Below are positions 1-8,296 of a stretch of 64,000 nucleotides of DNA, piece after piece. The notes below the pieces were generated by a model. It worked only from the letters and a program-made list of their open reading frames with translations. It searched no databases and had not been told where the DNA came from. Source of the stretch: DATKZM01 sp035527975 (GTDB lineage Bacteria; Pseudomonadota; Alphaproteobacteria; JAPULJ01). The DNA lies in NCBI GenBank assembly GCA_035527975.1, contig DATKZM010000121.1:4282-68281 (forward strand), written 5' to 3'. A program made the translations under genes and the position numbers. Position 1 is the stretch's first letter. Each line of letters opens with the position of its first letter.

Positions 1-974
1 TAGGGCGAGTCGTTCACCTGGAAGGTCATGGTGATGGTGGGCTCGTCGACGATCAGCGCCGGCAAGGCCTCCACCGCTTCGGGATCGCACAGCGTGTCGG
101 AGATATGCAGCTCGTCGAGCCCGGTCAGCGCTACGATCTGGCCGGCCTCGGCCACCGGCGCTTCGATGCGCTCGAGCCCATGGAAGCCGAGGATCTGGAG
201 GATGCGGCCATTGCGCGTCTTGCCGTCGGCACCGATCGCCGTGACCGGCGAGTTGCGTGCGATGCGTCCGCGCTGGACGCGGCCGATGCCGATGACGCCG
301 ACATAAGACGAGTAATCGAGCGCGCTGATCTGAAGCTGGAACGGCCCCTCGGCGTCGACCTGCGGCGCCTGCACGTGATCGATGATGGTCTGGAACAGCG
401 TGGTCATATCGCCGCCGCGATCGGCCAGGTTCTTGGTGGCCCAGCCCTCGACCGCGGAGGCGTAAACGACGGGAAAATCGAGCTGCTCGTCGCTCGCGCC
501 CAGCTTGTCGAAAAGATCGAAGGTCTGATCGATCGCCCAGTCCGGGCGCGCCGCGTCGCGGTCGACCTTGTTGATGACGACAATGGGCTTCAGGCCCCGC
601 GCCAGCGCCTTCATGGTGACGAAGCGCGTCTGCGGCATTGGCCCTTCGACCGCATCGACCAGCAGCAGCACCGAATCGACCATCGACAGCACGCGCTCGA
701 CCTCGCCGCCGAAATCGGCATGGCCCGGCGTGTCGACGATATTGATGCGCCAGTCGACGCCCGCGTTACTCCAGGTCAGCCCGGTATTCTTCGAGAGGAT
801 CGTAATGCCGCGCTCGCGCTCCAGATCGTTGGAATCCATCACCCGCTCCTGCAGCTCGCCGTGCTCGGCAAGCGTACCCGACTGGCGCAGCAGCTTGTCG
901 ACCAGCGTCGTCTTGCCGTGGTCGACATGGGCGATGATTGCGATATTGCGGAGCTGCGAGACGGCGTCGGTCAT
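1..974 (-). CDS. typA: Translational GTPase TypA/BipA (partial, C-terminus beyond left edge)
   Basis: Ribosome-associated translational GTPase of the EF-G-like family, involved in ribosome assembly and stress adaptation. About 324 of roughly 600 residues are visible. The start at 974 gives MTDAVSQLRNIAIIAHVDHG; the P-loop AHVDHGKT lies at residues 15-22, followed by the DTPGHADF switch II motif and NKVD for guanine recognition. The start of the domain-2 beta barrel is present before the window ends. The gene follows mnmA on the minus strand, separated from it by an intrinsic terminator, so it probably has its own promoter. The G-domain and the IVDEPTITMTF stretch fit TypA rather than EF-G or LepA. 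Confidence 0.95.
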   Translation of the reverse strand, partial: MTDAVSQLRNIAIIAHVDHGKTTLVDKLLRQSGTLAEHGELQERVMDSNDLERERGITILSKNTGLTWSNAGVDWRINIVDTPGHADFGGEVERVLSMVDSVLLLVDAVEGPMPQTRFVTMKALARGLKPIVVINKVDRDAARPDWAIDQTFDLFDKLGASDEQLDFPVVYASAVEGWATKNLADRGGDMTTLFQTIIDHVQAPQVDAEGPFQLQISALDYSSYVGVIGIGRVQRGRIARNSPVTAIGADGKTRNGRILQILGFHGLERIEAPVAEAGQIVALTGLDELHISDTLCDPEAVEALPALIVDEPTITMTFQVNDSP

Positions 975-1018
975 GGGGCACTTTCAATCGCGAGGATCAT
1001 GTGATCCGGATAACGAAA

Positions 1019-1044
1019 ACGGCACCCGGTGTGGGGGGTGCCGT
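1019..1044 (-). terminator. Intrinsic terminator downstream of mnmA
   Basis: A perfect 9 bp inverted repeat (ACGGCACCC at 1019-1027, GGGTGCCGT at 1036-1044) with an 8 nt loop. Read on the minus strand the stem is followed by TTTCG, a short U tract, so it would terminate mnmA before typA. There is no U tract in the other direction. Confidence 0.6.
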
Positions 1045-1177
1045 CAGGCGGGCTTCCTACAAATTCTGGCCCGCACAGCCGGTCTAAGCACCAGATGCTG
1101 GGCGGTATAACGTCTTAGATATAGGTGCGCCTTGGCCCCGCACAAGCCGGGGCCGCCCAAGCCAAGATCGCGCCGGA

Positions 1178-2335
1178 TCACGCCGCCTGGGGGGCTGGCA
1201 GTGCCTCCTGCTGGATCCAGCCACCGCCGAGCACTCGGTCGCCGTCGTAGAAGACGCAAGCCTGGCCTGGCGAAACGCCGTATTGCGGCTCTTCAAAGGC
1301 CACCCGCGCGCCGGGCCCGCGCGACGGCGTCACGCGCACCGCCACCGGATCGCTCGTGGAACGGATCTTGGCCTGGCAATCGCGGCCTCCTGCGGGCATG
1401 GCGGCGCTACCGAGCCAATTCATCTCGCCCAGCAACAGCGCCGTCTTGGCGAGCGCCGATTTCGGGCCGACCACCACGCGGCGCGCCTCGGCTTCGACGT
1501 TCAGGACATAAAGCGCCTCGCCGCCGCTGACGCCGCCGCCAAGGCCGATGCCGCGGCGCTGGCCGACGGTGTAGTGGATGACGCCCTGATGGCGGCCCAG
1601 CACGCGGCCGGTCCGATCCACGATATCGCCCGGATCGGCAGCGCCGGGCCGCAGCTTTTCCACCACATCGGCATACCGGCCCTGCGGCACGAAGCAAATG
1701 TCCTGGCTGTCGGGCTTGGCGGCAACCGGAAGATCGAACCGTTCGGCGAGCGCCCGGGTTTCGGCCTTCGGCAATCCGCCCAGGGGAAAGCGCAGGAAAT
1801 CGAGCTGATCGGGCGTGGTGGCAAAAAGAAAGTAGCTCTGGTCGCGCGCCGGGTCGGCGGCCCGATGGAGTTCCGGTCCCTTGGGTCCCGCAGCGCGCCG
1901 CACATAATGCCCCGTCGCCAGCGCCGCTGCTCCCAGCTCGCGCGCGGTCCCGACCAGATCGCGGAACTTGACCGTCTGGTTGCAGCGCACGCAGGGGATC
2001 GGCGTCTCGCCGCGCAGATAGCTGTCGGCAAAATCATCGATCACCGCCTCGCGGAAGCGGCTCTCATAGTCGAGCACGTAGTGGGGAATGCCGATCGTGT
2101 CGGCGACCCGGCGGGCATCGTGGATATCCTGGCCGGCGCAACAGGCGCGGGTCCGCCCGGCCGCGTGGCCATGGTCGTAGAGCTGCAGGGTGATGCCGAC
2201 CACGTCATAGCCGGCCTCCTTCAGAAGCGCGGCGGTGACAGAGCTGTCGACGCCGCCGGACATGGCAACGACGACCCGGTGCGCTGCGGGTTCGCCGCCA
2301 AGATCAAGATCGAGCATGGTTCGGTTCGCACTCAT
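1178..2335 (-). CDS. mnmA: tRNA-specific 2-thiouridylase MnmA
   Basis: Cytoplasmic enzyme that thiolates U34 of tRNA-Lys, -Glu and -Gln using ATP and a persulfide sulfur. The ATP-pyrophosphatase PP-loop appears as VVAMSGGVDSS near the N-terminus. The two catalytic cysteines lie in CVRCNQTVKF and DSQDICFV, and a C-terminal beta-barrel region is present. I chose the ATG at 2335 (MSANRTMLDLDL), giving 385 residues, normal for the family; the open frame continues upstream to 2497 but the extra residues look non-coding. The sulfur donor is a cysteine desulfurase, and two such enzymes of the IscS/NifS type are encoded 10 kb away. A terminator follows the gene. Confidence 0.96.
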   Translation of the reverse strand: MSANRTMLDLDLGGEPAAHRVVVAMSGGVDSSVTAALLKEAGYDVVGITLQLYDHGHAAGRTRACCAGQDIHDARRVADTIGIPHYVLDYESRFREAVIDDFADSYLRGETPIPCVRCNQTVKFRDLVGTARELGAAALATGHYVRRAAGPKGPELHRAADPARDQSYFLFATTPDQLDFLRFPLGGLPKAETRALAERFDLPVAAKPDSQDICFVPQGRYADVVEKLRPGAADPGDIVDRTGRVLGRHQGVIHYTVGQRRGIGLGGGVSGGEALYVLNVEAEARRVVVGPKSALAKTALLLGEMNWLGSAAMPAGGRDCQAKIRSTSDPVAVRVTPSRGPGARVAFEEPQYGVSPGQACVFYDGDRVLGGGWIQQEALPAPQAA

Positions 2336-2562
2336 GAAAGGCGATATGGGGTGAAAGGCGATATGGGGCGCACGGCAAAAGAGGCAAGCCACCGCCGCAT
2401 TCATATAAATATCACTTTGTTTGGTCGCCATGCCGACTATTCGCGACTCAAATGGGGACAATGCCCTAATCTCGGCCCATTGATGGATTTTCATCACCGG
2501 GTCATCGTCGTGACTGCGCCTTTGGGCCAGCGGTTCCGGCTGGGGTTGGGGAGGTCGTTATC

Positions 2563-3624
2563 ATGGTGCGCTTTGTCTTCGCCACGCTCATGCTAGCGAT
2601 CCTCTCCACCCTACCGTCGGCCGGCAACGCAGTTGAGAACGGGACGCGGGTCATCGTGAGCGATCACAGCTACTGGGCGCTGATAACGCGTCTGGAAGCG
2701 GCGATCAAACGCCAGAAGCTCCAGATCATCAGCCGCGCCAGCGTGCGTGGGGCCGAGCGTCAGCGGAAACTTGGCATCCCGGGCAACATGGTGATCGGCG
2801 CCTTTCGCGACGAATACGCCGCGCGGATTTTGCGCGCGAACGTGGCCGCCGGCATCGAAGCGCCGATCCGCTTCTACATCACGCGCGGCGAGAACGATAA
2901 GACGACGACATTGTGGTATCGCCGGCCGTCCTGGGTGTTGGCACCCTATGGCGATGAAAGCGGCGATCTGCGCGCGCTGGCAACCGAACTCGACAGCGTG
3001 ATGGATAAGATCGTCGCCGAGGCAACCAAGCAACCCGGCCCCACCCGGCGCCTCCTCGTCAAGCGCAACACCGGCAAACGCAAAGCGGCCAGGCCCACGC
3101 CAGACAAGCCCGCCGCACGCAAAGCCGAGCGCGTCGCCAAGGCAACACCCGCGAAGCCGGCAAAGACGGCCAAAGCGACACTGCCGAGGCAAACCGATCG
3201 CACGCCGGCCGGGCCCGTCAAAGCCACATTGGCAAAGCCGGCACAGCGCCAACCGTCGAAGACCGTCGCGGCCACCACGCAAAGGCGCCCAGCCCCCTTG
3301 GCAGGTCCCGCGCCGGCGCCCATTGCCCGCGCGGCGCCAAAGCCCCTTGCGGGCGCAAAATCAAAGCCCCTTGCGGGCGCTGCGCCGAAGCCCCTTGCGG
3401 GCGCTGCGCCGAAGCCGCTGACACGGGCCGAAGCTGCGCCACCGCGCCTGGTCGAAGCGGCGCCGCAGCAGCGCGCCGCGAAGGCCTCGGCGCCGGAACA
3501 GACCTCGCGGCGGGCGACTGTCAAACCGGCGGCAATACGGACGGCCAAGCCAAAGCCCGACCGCGTCACCGAACACAGGTCCATCGAACTGTCGCCGCTG
3601 ATGCTGCGTCTGCAAGGACAATAG
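2563..3624 (+). CDS. Secreted DUF302 protein with Ala/Pro/Lys-rich repetitive tail
   Basis: 353 residues. An N-terminal signal peptide (about residues 1-22, ending near SAGNA) is followed by one DUF302 domain (about 30-150) with the stretch GIPGNMVIGAFRDEYAARIL. From about residue 155 the protein is a basic low-complexity tail rich in Ala, Pro and Lys, with an 8-residue repeat KPLAGAAP. The DUF302 function is not established; many members are small periplasmic proteins. A GGGGAGG ribosome site lies about 10 nt before the ATG. The gene is followed by a shorter paralogue without the tail. The basic tail might contact cell wall or nucleic acid, but nothing in the sequence decides that. Confidence 0.85.
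   Translation: MVRFVFATLMLAILSTLPSAGNAVENGTRVIVSDHSYWALITRLEAAIKRQKLQIISRASVRGAERQRKLGIPGNMVIGAFRDEYAARILRANVAAGIEAPIRFYITRGENDKTTTLWYRRPSWVLAPYGDESGDLRALATELDSVMDKIVAEATKQPGPTRRLLVKRNTGKRKAARPTPDKPAARKAERVAKATPAKPAKTAKATLPRQTDRTPAGPVKATLAKPAQRQPSKTVAATTQRRPAPLAGPAPAPIARAAPKPLAGAKSKPLAGAAPKPLAGAAPKPLTRAEAAPPRLVEAAPQQRAAKASAPEQTSRRATVKPAAIRTAKPKPDRVTEHRSIELSPLMLRLQGQ
3339..3418 (+). repeat. 24 bp in-frame tandem repeat in the DUF302 gene tail
   Basis: The unit containing AAGCCCCTTGCGGGCGC recurs with a 24 bp period at 3339, 3363 and 3387, with a degenerate fourth start at 3411. It encodes the KPLAGA peptide repeats. Length change by slippage would stay in frame. Confidence 0.85.
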
Positions 3625-3785
3625 CGCGAGCGATTAGTCGGCAAAGCCGCCGTTTGGCCGCCCGAATTTCCCACCGGTAAACTTGTTCGAAGCGCGAATT
3701 TGTCCAAATCGCGCAAACTTGTCTCGATTGGCGCCATTTCGCGCGGCACACTGCGCGGGTGTTTGAATTTCATCGGAGTAGCACG

Positions 3786-4241
3786 ATGCGTCCTCTAGCC
3801 TTGGCGTTGGGTTTCGTTTTCATCGCCGGCCTTGTTGCGCAGGCGGGCGAAAACCAGATCACCGACATTCCGACGAACCACACATTTCCGGCGCTGGTGA
3901 AGCGGCTCAACGCGGCCATCAAGAAGCACAAGATGTTCGTGGTGACCCGCGCCAGCGCCAGCATCGGCGCCAAGCGCCGCGGCGTGACCATTCCCGGCAA
4001 CATGGTGATCGGCGTCTATCGCAACGACTTCGCGGTGCGGATGCTGGCGGCGAGCGTGCCGGCTGGCATCGAGGCGCCGATCCGCTTCTATATCTGGCAA
4101 GCCAAGAACGGCACAGCGGTCTTGAGCTACCGCAAGCCCTCGGATGTCTTTGCGCCATACAAGGGCGGCGCCAAGCTTGCTGCGCTTGCCGGCGAGCTCG
4201 ATGCCATCTTCACCGCGATCGCAATGGACGCAGTGAAGTGA
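3786..4241 (+). CDS. Secreted DUF302 domain protein (paralogue without tail)
   Basis: 151 residues starting at the ATG at 3786 (MRPLALALGFVFIAG). It has a clear signal peptide cleaved near residue 22 and a single DUF302 domain. It shares IPGNMVIG, AAS/NVPAGIEAPIRFYI and an FAPY motif with the protein encoded just upstream, so the two arose by tandem duplication. It lacks the repetitive Ala/Pro/Lys tail. A 160 bp spacer separates the two genes, so separate promoters are possible. The function is unknown; export to the periplasm is the only firm prediction. Confidence 0.87.
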   Translation: MRPLALALGFVFIAGLVAQAGENQITDIPTNHTFPALVKRLNAAIKKHKMFVVTRASASIGAKRRGVTIPGNMVIGVYRNDFAVRMLAASVPAGIEAPIRFYIWQAKNGTAVLSYRKPSDVFAPYKGGAKLAALAGELDAIFTAIAMDAVK

Positions 4242-4269
4242 GCTCGCAGCGCGGTCGTGCTCTGGTTAC

Positions 4270-4359
4270 GCGTCATTCCGAGTGAGCGGCAGCGAGGGAG
4301 GAATCTGGCTGGCATCCGTGCGCCTTCAGGCCGGATTCTCCATACGGCCAAAATGACGC
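4270..4359. repeat. Palindromic intergenic element between convergent genes
   Basis: An imperfect inverted repeat occupies the gap between the second DUF302 gene and tenA. The outer arms are GCGTCATT (4270-4277) and AATGACGC (4352-4359), with an internal GAATC/GATTC pair. Its position between convergent genes suits a bidirectional terminator or a dispersed REP-like element. Confidence 0.5.
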
Positions 4360-4380
4360 TGACGGGCATGTGACGCACGC

Positions 4381-5091
4381 CTACGCCGCATCCAGCCCCA
4401 TCTGCCAGAAATCGACTTCCAGCCTCGTCGCGGCGCGGAAGGTCCGGGCCAGCGCCTCGAAGCGCGCCTCCCCGCCCCGCCGGTCGCCAAGACGCTCGAT
4501 CGTGGCAACCTCGTCGCGCGCAACCTGCTGGTACTCATCGCCCGCATACATGGCGATCCATTCGCCGTAGCGGTTGTCGCTGTCCCCACCGCCTTTGGCG
4601 GCAAGCGCCGCGCCGACCTCCGCGTAGCCGACGATGCACGGCGCCAAAGCAGCATGCAGGTCGAGCAGGTCGCCCGCAATTCCCGTCTCCAGCACATACC
4701 GCGTATAGGCCGTGGTGGCGCTGTCTTCGGGAAGCGCGGCCATCTCTGGCTCACTCAGCCCCCAGCCGGCGCAGAACTTGACGTGCAGCTCCATCTCGAT
4801 ATCGAGGATGGCCGAGAGCGACGCCGCCGCGGCGCGCATATCGTCGAGCGCACCGGCCTTGTAGACGGCCAGACCATAGGCCCGCGCGAACTGAATGAGG
4901 AAAAGATAGTCCTGGCCTAGATAGTGGCGAAAGGCCGGTTCCGGCAAACTGCCGTCGCCAAGACCCCGCACGAAGGCATGATCGGTGTAGGCCTGCCATT
5001 CGACGGCGCAGGCATCGCGCAGACGCGAGAACAGGCTCGTATCGGCAGCCTCAGGCGGCGGCCTTTCGATCCGCTTGGTTGTCCGTTCCAT
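4381..5091 (-). CDS. tenA: TenA family protein (thiaminase II-like)
   Basis: 236 residues, a helical TenA/THI-4 domain through most of the length. TenA enzymes hydrolyse the aminopyrimidine of degraded thiamine for salvage. The active-site cysteine of thiaminase II corresponds to C152 in APCIVGYAEVG, and the acidic residue of the C-terminal motif lies in YGEWIAMYAGDEY. The gene is last in the minus-strand SUF series, 26 bp after the ferredoxin gene, and may be cotranscribed with it. No other thiamine gene is visible. Assignment rests on motif recognition; substrate use is inferred. Confidence 0.88.
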   Translation of the reverse strand: MERTTKRIERPPPEAADTSLFSRLRDACAVEWQAYTDHAFVRGLGDGSLPEPAFRHYLGQDYLFLIQFARAYGLAVYKAGALDDMRAAAASLSAILDIEMELHVKFCAGWGLSEPEMAALPEDSATTAYTRYVLETGIAGDLLDLHAALAPCIVGYAEVGAALAAKGGGDSDNRYGEWIAMYAGDEYQQVARDEVATIERLGDRRGGEARFEALARTFRAATRLEVDFWQMGLDAA

Positions 5092-5117
5092 GCGCGCCCC
5101 GCCGCCGCTTCATGTTG

Positions 5118-5450
5118 TCAAGCAAGCAACATGTTACGCACTTCCTTTGGCAACTGCACGACCAGACCGTCCAAATCATCGCGCATCGCGATCTGGCAGC
5201 CCAGGCGGGAATTGGCGGTCAGCCCGGCGGCAAGATCGAGCATGTCCTCCTCGTCCTCCGACGGTACGGGCAGGCGGTCGATCCAGGCCGGATCGACAAT
5301 GACGTGGCAGGTCGAGCACGCCATCGCGCCCTCGCAGGCGCCCTCGATGTCGATGCCGTGCTCGTGCGCGATATCAAGGATCGTCTGGCCAGCGCGCACG
5401 TCACATAGGCGCGGTGTGCCGTCGCGCTCGATAAAGGTCACGTTGGGCAT
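5118..5450 (-). CDS. 2Fe-2S ferredoxin, ISC/adrenodoxin type
   Basis: 110 residues. The ligand pattern C39-x5-C45-x2-C48 in GACEGAMACSTC, together with C85 in RLGCQI, is that of adrenodoxin-like vertebrate/ISC ferredoxins (Fdx). Such proteins supply electrons for cluster assembly. It lies 53 bp after sufA and 26 bp before tenA in the same orientation, which supports a role in iron-sulfur biogenesis. A plant-type ferredoxin would have a shorter first spacing (Cx4CxxC), so that alternative is unlikely. Confidence 0.93.
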   Translation of the reverse strand: MPNVTFIERDGTPRLCDVRAGQTILDIAHEHGIDIEGACEGAMACSTCHVIVDPAWIDRLPVPSEDEEDMLDLAAGLTANSRLGCQIAMRDDLDGLVVQLPKEVRNMLLA

Positions 5451-5503
5451 GGGGTATAGGCGGGCGGGTTACGGGACGCGTCAGCGCACCAAGCGCCGGG
5501 CGC

Positions 5504-5839
5504 TCAGATGTGGAAGGATTCGCCGCAGCCGCAGCGGCCCTTCTCGTTGGGATTTTTGAAGACGAAGCCGGAATTGAACTTGTCCTCGACGTAATCCATT
5601 TCCGAGCCGATCAGAAAGAGGATCGCCGCCGGATCGATGAAAATCTTCACGCCCTTGTCTTCGACCAGATCCTCGGTGGCATTCTGATCGTCGGCATATT
5701 CGACAAAATAGCTCATGCCCGAGCAGCCTTGCGGTTTCACGCCCACGCGCAGGCCCATGACGGGTTTGTCGCTCTTGCCGACCAGCGACTTGACGCGCTC
5801 GGCGGCGGCTTCGGTGATGGTGATGGCTGGCAGGGGCAT
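5504..5839 (-). CDS. sufA: A-type iron-sulfur carrier, SufA/IscA family
   Basis: 111 residues. Accepts and delivers iron-sulfur clusters or iron downstream of the SufBCD scaffold. The three conserved cysteines are C39 (GCSGMSY), C103 and C105 (CGCGESF), the signature of the HesB/IscA/SufA/ErpA family. Its location in the SUF operon favours the name SufA, but ErpA cannot be excluded by sequence reading. A 199 bp gap with a very strong hairpin separates it from sufT upstream, so its expression may be partly uncoupled from the operon. Confidence 0.92.
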   Translation of the reverse strand: MPLPAITITEAAAERVKSLVGKSDKPVMGLRVGVKPQGCSGMSYFVEYADDQNATEDLVEDKGVKIFIDPAAILFLIGSEMDYVEDKFNSGFVFKNPNEKGRCGCGESFHI

Positions 5840-5947
5840 GCGTGTGTTCCGTGACTGTAAGGGTCTGATTGTATCGATTCGCTACCAATAATATAGGATC
5901 GTTTAGCCTTCGTTAGAAGTAGCTCTTTTTCCTTGCTGCCGTGGCCG

Positions 5948-6013
5948 GCCCACTCCCCCTCCCGGCCACCCACGGGATCGTACGCTCATGGGTGGCCGGG
6001 AGGGGGAGTGGGC
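5948..6013. terminator. Perfect 25 bp inverted repeat between sufT and sufA
   Basis: The arms 5948-5972 and 5989-6013 are exact reverse complements, starting GCCCACTCCCCCTCCC and ending GGGAGGGGGAGTGGGC, around a 16 nt loop. It lies in the 199 bp gap between sufT and sufA. No U tract follows on the minus strand, so it may be an attenuator, an mRNA-stabilising structure or a dispersed palindromic element rather than a simple terminator. Confidence 0.65.
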
Positions 6014-6038
6014 AGGTGCCGCGACCAACATGAAGCTC

Positions 6039-6440
6039 CTAAAACATGCCTAATGCCATCTTGGCGTCTTCGGTCATGCGGTCCATGGTCCAGGGCGGAT
6101 CCCAGGTGATCGTGACCGAAACCTCACCGGTTCCCGGGACGCCCGAAACGGCATCGGCGACCCATTCCGGCATCTGCCCCGCGACCGGGCAACCCGGCGC
6201 CGTCAGGGACATCTCGACCGTAACATTGCCGCGCGGGTCGATATCGCAGACATAGATAAGCCCCAGATCGTAGATATTCACCGGGATTTCCGGGTCGTAG
6301 ACAGTACGCAGCGCGTCGATAAGCAACTCCTCGGAGGCAACCGGCGTGCCTTCGGACAAAGGCTCGCCGCGTGTCGCCTTGAATTCCTCGACCCCGCCCG
6401 ATGGGGCCGGATAGTCAGGAAACGGCCGGTCGTGGTCCAT
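6039..6440 (-). CDS. sufT: SUF system Fe-S assembly protein SufT (MIP18/DUF59 family)
   Basis: 133 residues from the ATG at 6440 (MDHDRPFPDYPAPSGG). The DUF59 core holds DPEIPVNIYDLGLIY at about 49-63 and the conserved cysteine C84 in TAPGCP. SufT proteins act late in cluster maturation of certain apoproteins. The start overlaps the 3' end of sufE by 26 bp, which implies translational coupling. An upstream ATG at 6464 would increase the overlap to 50 bp and is less likely. The N-terminal ~40 residues before the domain are typical of alphaproteobacterial members. Confidence 0.93.
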   Translation of the reverse strand: MDHDRPFPDYPAPSGGVEEFKATRGEPLSEGTPVASEELLIDALRTVYDPEIPVNIYDLGLIYVCDIDPRGNVTVEMSLTAPGCPVAGQMPEWVADAVSGVPGTGEVSVTITWDPPWTMDRMTEDAKMALGMF

Positions 6441-6873
6441 CGTCCCTATCTCCCATAGTCGCAAGCGCGTTCACGCCCAGTTTCTGCAAGTGCTTCAACA
6501 TCGCCATCATGCCAACCTGACGCTGCGTGGTCAGCGCGCCGAGATTGAGCTTGCGTACGTGATCGAGCGTGATCGTGCGCAACTCTTCGGCGGTCAGACC
6601 GCTGAAGCTGTCGGTCATCATGGTGACCAGCCCGTTCACGATCGCCGCATCGGAGCGGCCGCGGAAATAATTCTTTGCGTTACGCATCTCGTGGACGATC
6701 CAGACCTTCGACATGCAGCCATGCATCAGGTTCGCATCCGTCATCCATTCATCGGGAAACGGATCGTCCTTGTGCCGCTTGGCAAGGTCGAGGATGTACT
6801 CAAAGCGCATTTCCTCGTCGTCGAGCATCGCCAACGCCTCGACAAACTCCTCGTATCGCGCGAGATCGGACAT
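6415..6873 (-). CDS. sufE: Cysteine desulfuration protein SufE
   Basis: 152 residues from the ATG at 6873 (MSDLARYEEFVEALA). SufE takes persulfide from SufS and passes it to SufB. The acceptor cysteine is C53 in MHGCMSKVW, matching Cys51 of the E. coli protein. The frame is open to 6921, but the extra residues derive from a dispersed intergenic repeat, so the shorter start is preferred. The gene is 151 bp downstream of sufS and overlaps sufT. Confidence 0.95.
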   Translation of the reverse strand: MSDLARYEEFVEALAMLDDEEMRFEYILDLAKRHKDDPFPDEWMTDANLMHGCMSKVWIVHEMRNAKNYFRGRSDAAIVNGLVTMMTDSFSGLTAEELRTITLDHVRKLNLGALTTQRQVGMMAMLKHLQKLGVNALATMGDRDDGPRPAVS

Positions 6874-6889
6874 CAACACGCTGCCTCCG

Positions 6890-6918
6890 CCTCGCCCTTC
6901 GACAAGCTCAGGGCGAGG
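6890..6918. repeat. Short dispersed palindrome upstream of sufE
   Basis: CCTCGCCCT (6890-6898) and AGGGCGAGG (6910-6918) form a 9 bp stem around a TCGACAAGCTC loop. The sequence CTTCGACAAGCTCAGG is familiar as an intergenic repeat in many proteobacterial genomes; a related GCCTGTCGAAGC occurs near 6980. It sits in the 151 bp spacer between sufS and sufE. Confidence 0.5.
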
Positions 6919-7024
6919 CACGCATTGCGGCAGCAGCTACAGCTACTATCGATACACAAACACCGCTCCTCATGCAGAGCCTGTCGAAGCATTAGGGCCA
7001 CCACACTGCTGCCGGCTGTCACCG

Positions 7025-8296
7025 TCATCCCAGCTTGGCCTTCGCCTTCTCGATCGCGCGCGCCAGCACGTCGATCTCGCCCTTGGTGTTGTACATGCCG
7101 ATCGAGGCGCGCAGCGTACCCTCAACGCCAAGCCGGTCCATCAGCGGCTCGGCGCAGTGGTGGCCGACGCGCGTTGCCACGCCCTCGCGGTCGATCACGG
7201 TGGCAACGTCGAGCGGATGCAGCCCGTCGACCAGGAACGAGACGATCGGGCCCTTGCCGGGCGCGGTGCCGATGAAACGGAAACCGTCGATATCGGCGAG
7301 GCGCTCATTGGCGTAGGTGAGGACCTCGTGCTCATGCGCGGCGATGGTCTCCACGCCGAAGGAGGATATGTAGTCGATTGCCGCCCCGAGGCCGATCACC
7401 TGGACGATGGGCGGCGTCCCGGCCTCGAAACGGTGCGGCGGCTCCTTGAACGTGGTCTTTTCGAAGGTAACACGCTCGATCATGTCGCCGCCGCCCTGGT
7501 AGGGCGGCATCGTCTCAAGCACCTCCAGCCTGCCGTGCAGCACGCCGATGCCGCTCGGCCCATAGAGCTTGTGGCCGGTGAAGACGTAAAAATCCGCGCC
7601 GATGTCGCGTACGTCGACCGGGGCGTGCACAATGCCCTGGCTGCCATCGATCAGCACCTTGGCGCCGGCGGCATGGCCTAGCGCGACGATCTCCTTTACC
7701 GGGGTCACCGTGCCCAGCACGTTCGAGCAATGGGTGATGGCGACGAGCCTGGTGCGCGGCCCGAGCAGCGCGGCGAATGCCTCCATATCGAGCACACCGT
7801 CGTCGGTGATCGGTGCGATCTTGAGCGTGAGGCCCTTCTCCTGGCTCAGAAGCTGCCACGGCACGATGTTCGCGTGGTGCTCCATCTCGGAGATGACGAT
7901 CTCGTCGCCGGCCTGCAGATGCGTCCGGCCGTAGGACGCGGCGACCAAATTGATCGCCTCGGTCGCGTTGTGGGTGAAGACGATCTCGTCGTCGCTGGCG
8001 GCGTTGATGAAGCGCGCGATCTTCACCCGGGCATTCTCGAACGCATCGGTGGTGGCGCCCGAAAGGTAATGCGCGCCGCGATGCACGTTGGCGTATTGCT
8101 CCTCATAGCAAAAGCGCACCGCCTCAATCACTGCCTTCGGCTTTTGGGCGCTGGCGCCGTTGTCGAGATAGACGAGCGGTTTGCCGTAGACCGTGCGCGA
8201 CAGGATCGGGAAATCCGCACGCACCGCCTCGACGTCGTAGGCGAAATTTGCCTGGCTGCCCGCCTTGATTTGATTGCTCTTGATCTGTTCGGTCAT
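7025..8296 (-). CDS. sufS: Cysteine desulfurase SufS
   Basis: 423 residues, fold-type I PLP enzyme of the group II cysteine desulfurases. Converts L-cysteine to alanine and a protein persulfide that SufE collects. The PLP lysine is K243 in FTGHKLYGPSG; the catalytic cysteine is C381 in RVGHHCAEPLM on the short loop typical of SufS. An N-terminal extension of about 20 polar residues precedes the domain. The start codon overlaps the sufD stop by 4 bp (ATGA), indicating coupled translation. Confidence 0.97.
   Translation of the reverse strand: MTEQIKSNQIKAGSQANFAYDVEAVRADFPILSRTVYGKPLVYLDNGASAQKPKAVIEAVRFCYEEQYANVHRGAHYLSGATTDAFENARVKIARFINAASDDEIVFTHNATEAINLVAASYGRTHLQAGDEIVISEMEHHANIVPWQLLSQEKGLTLKIAPITDDGVLDMEAFAALLGPRTRLVAITHCSNVLGTVTPVKEIVALGHAAGAKVLIDGSQGIVHAPVDVRDIGADFYVFTGHKLYGPSGIGVLHGRLEVLETMPPYQGGGDMIERVTFEKTTFKEPPHRFEAGTPPIVQVIGLGAAIDYISSFGVETIAAHEHEVLTYANERLADIDGFRFIGTAPGKGPIVSFLVDGLHPLDVATVIDREGVATRVGHHCAEPLMDRLGVEGTLRASIGMYNTKGEIDVLARAIEKAKAKLG

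Noticed and set aside
1283..2596. Plus-strand frame of 437 codons opposite mnmA
   Set aside because: Shadow of MnmA with low-complexity content.
3339..3418. Repeats considered as CRISPR-like
   Set aside because: Contiguous 24 bp units without spacers, in frame inside a coding tail.
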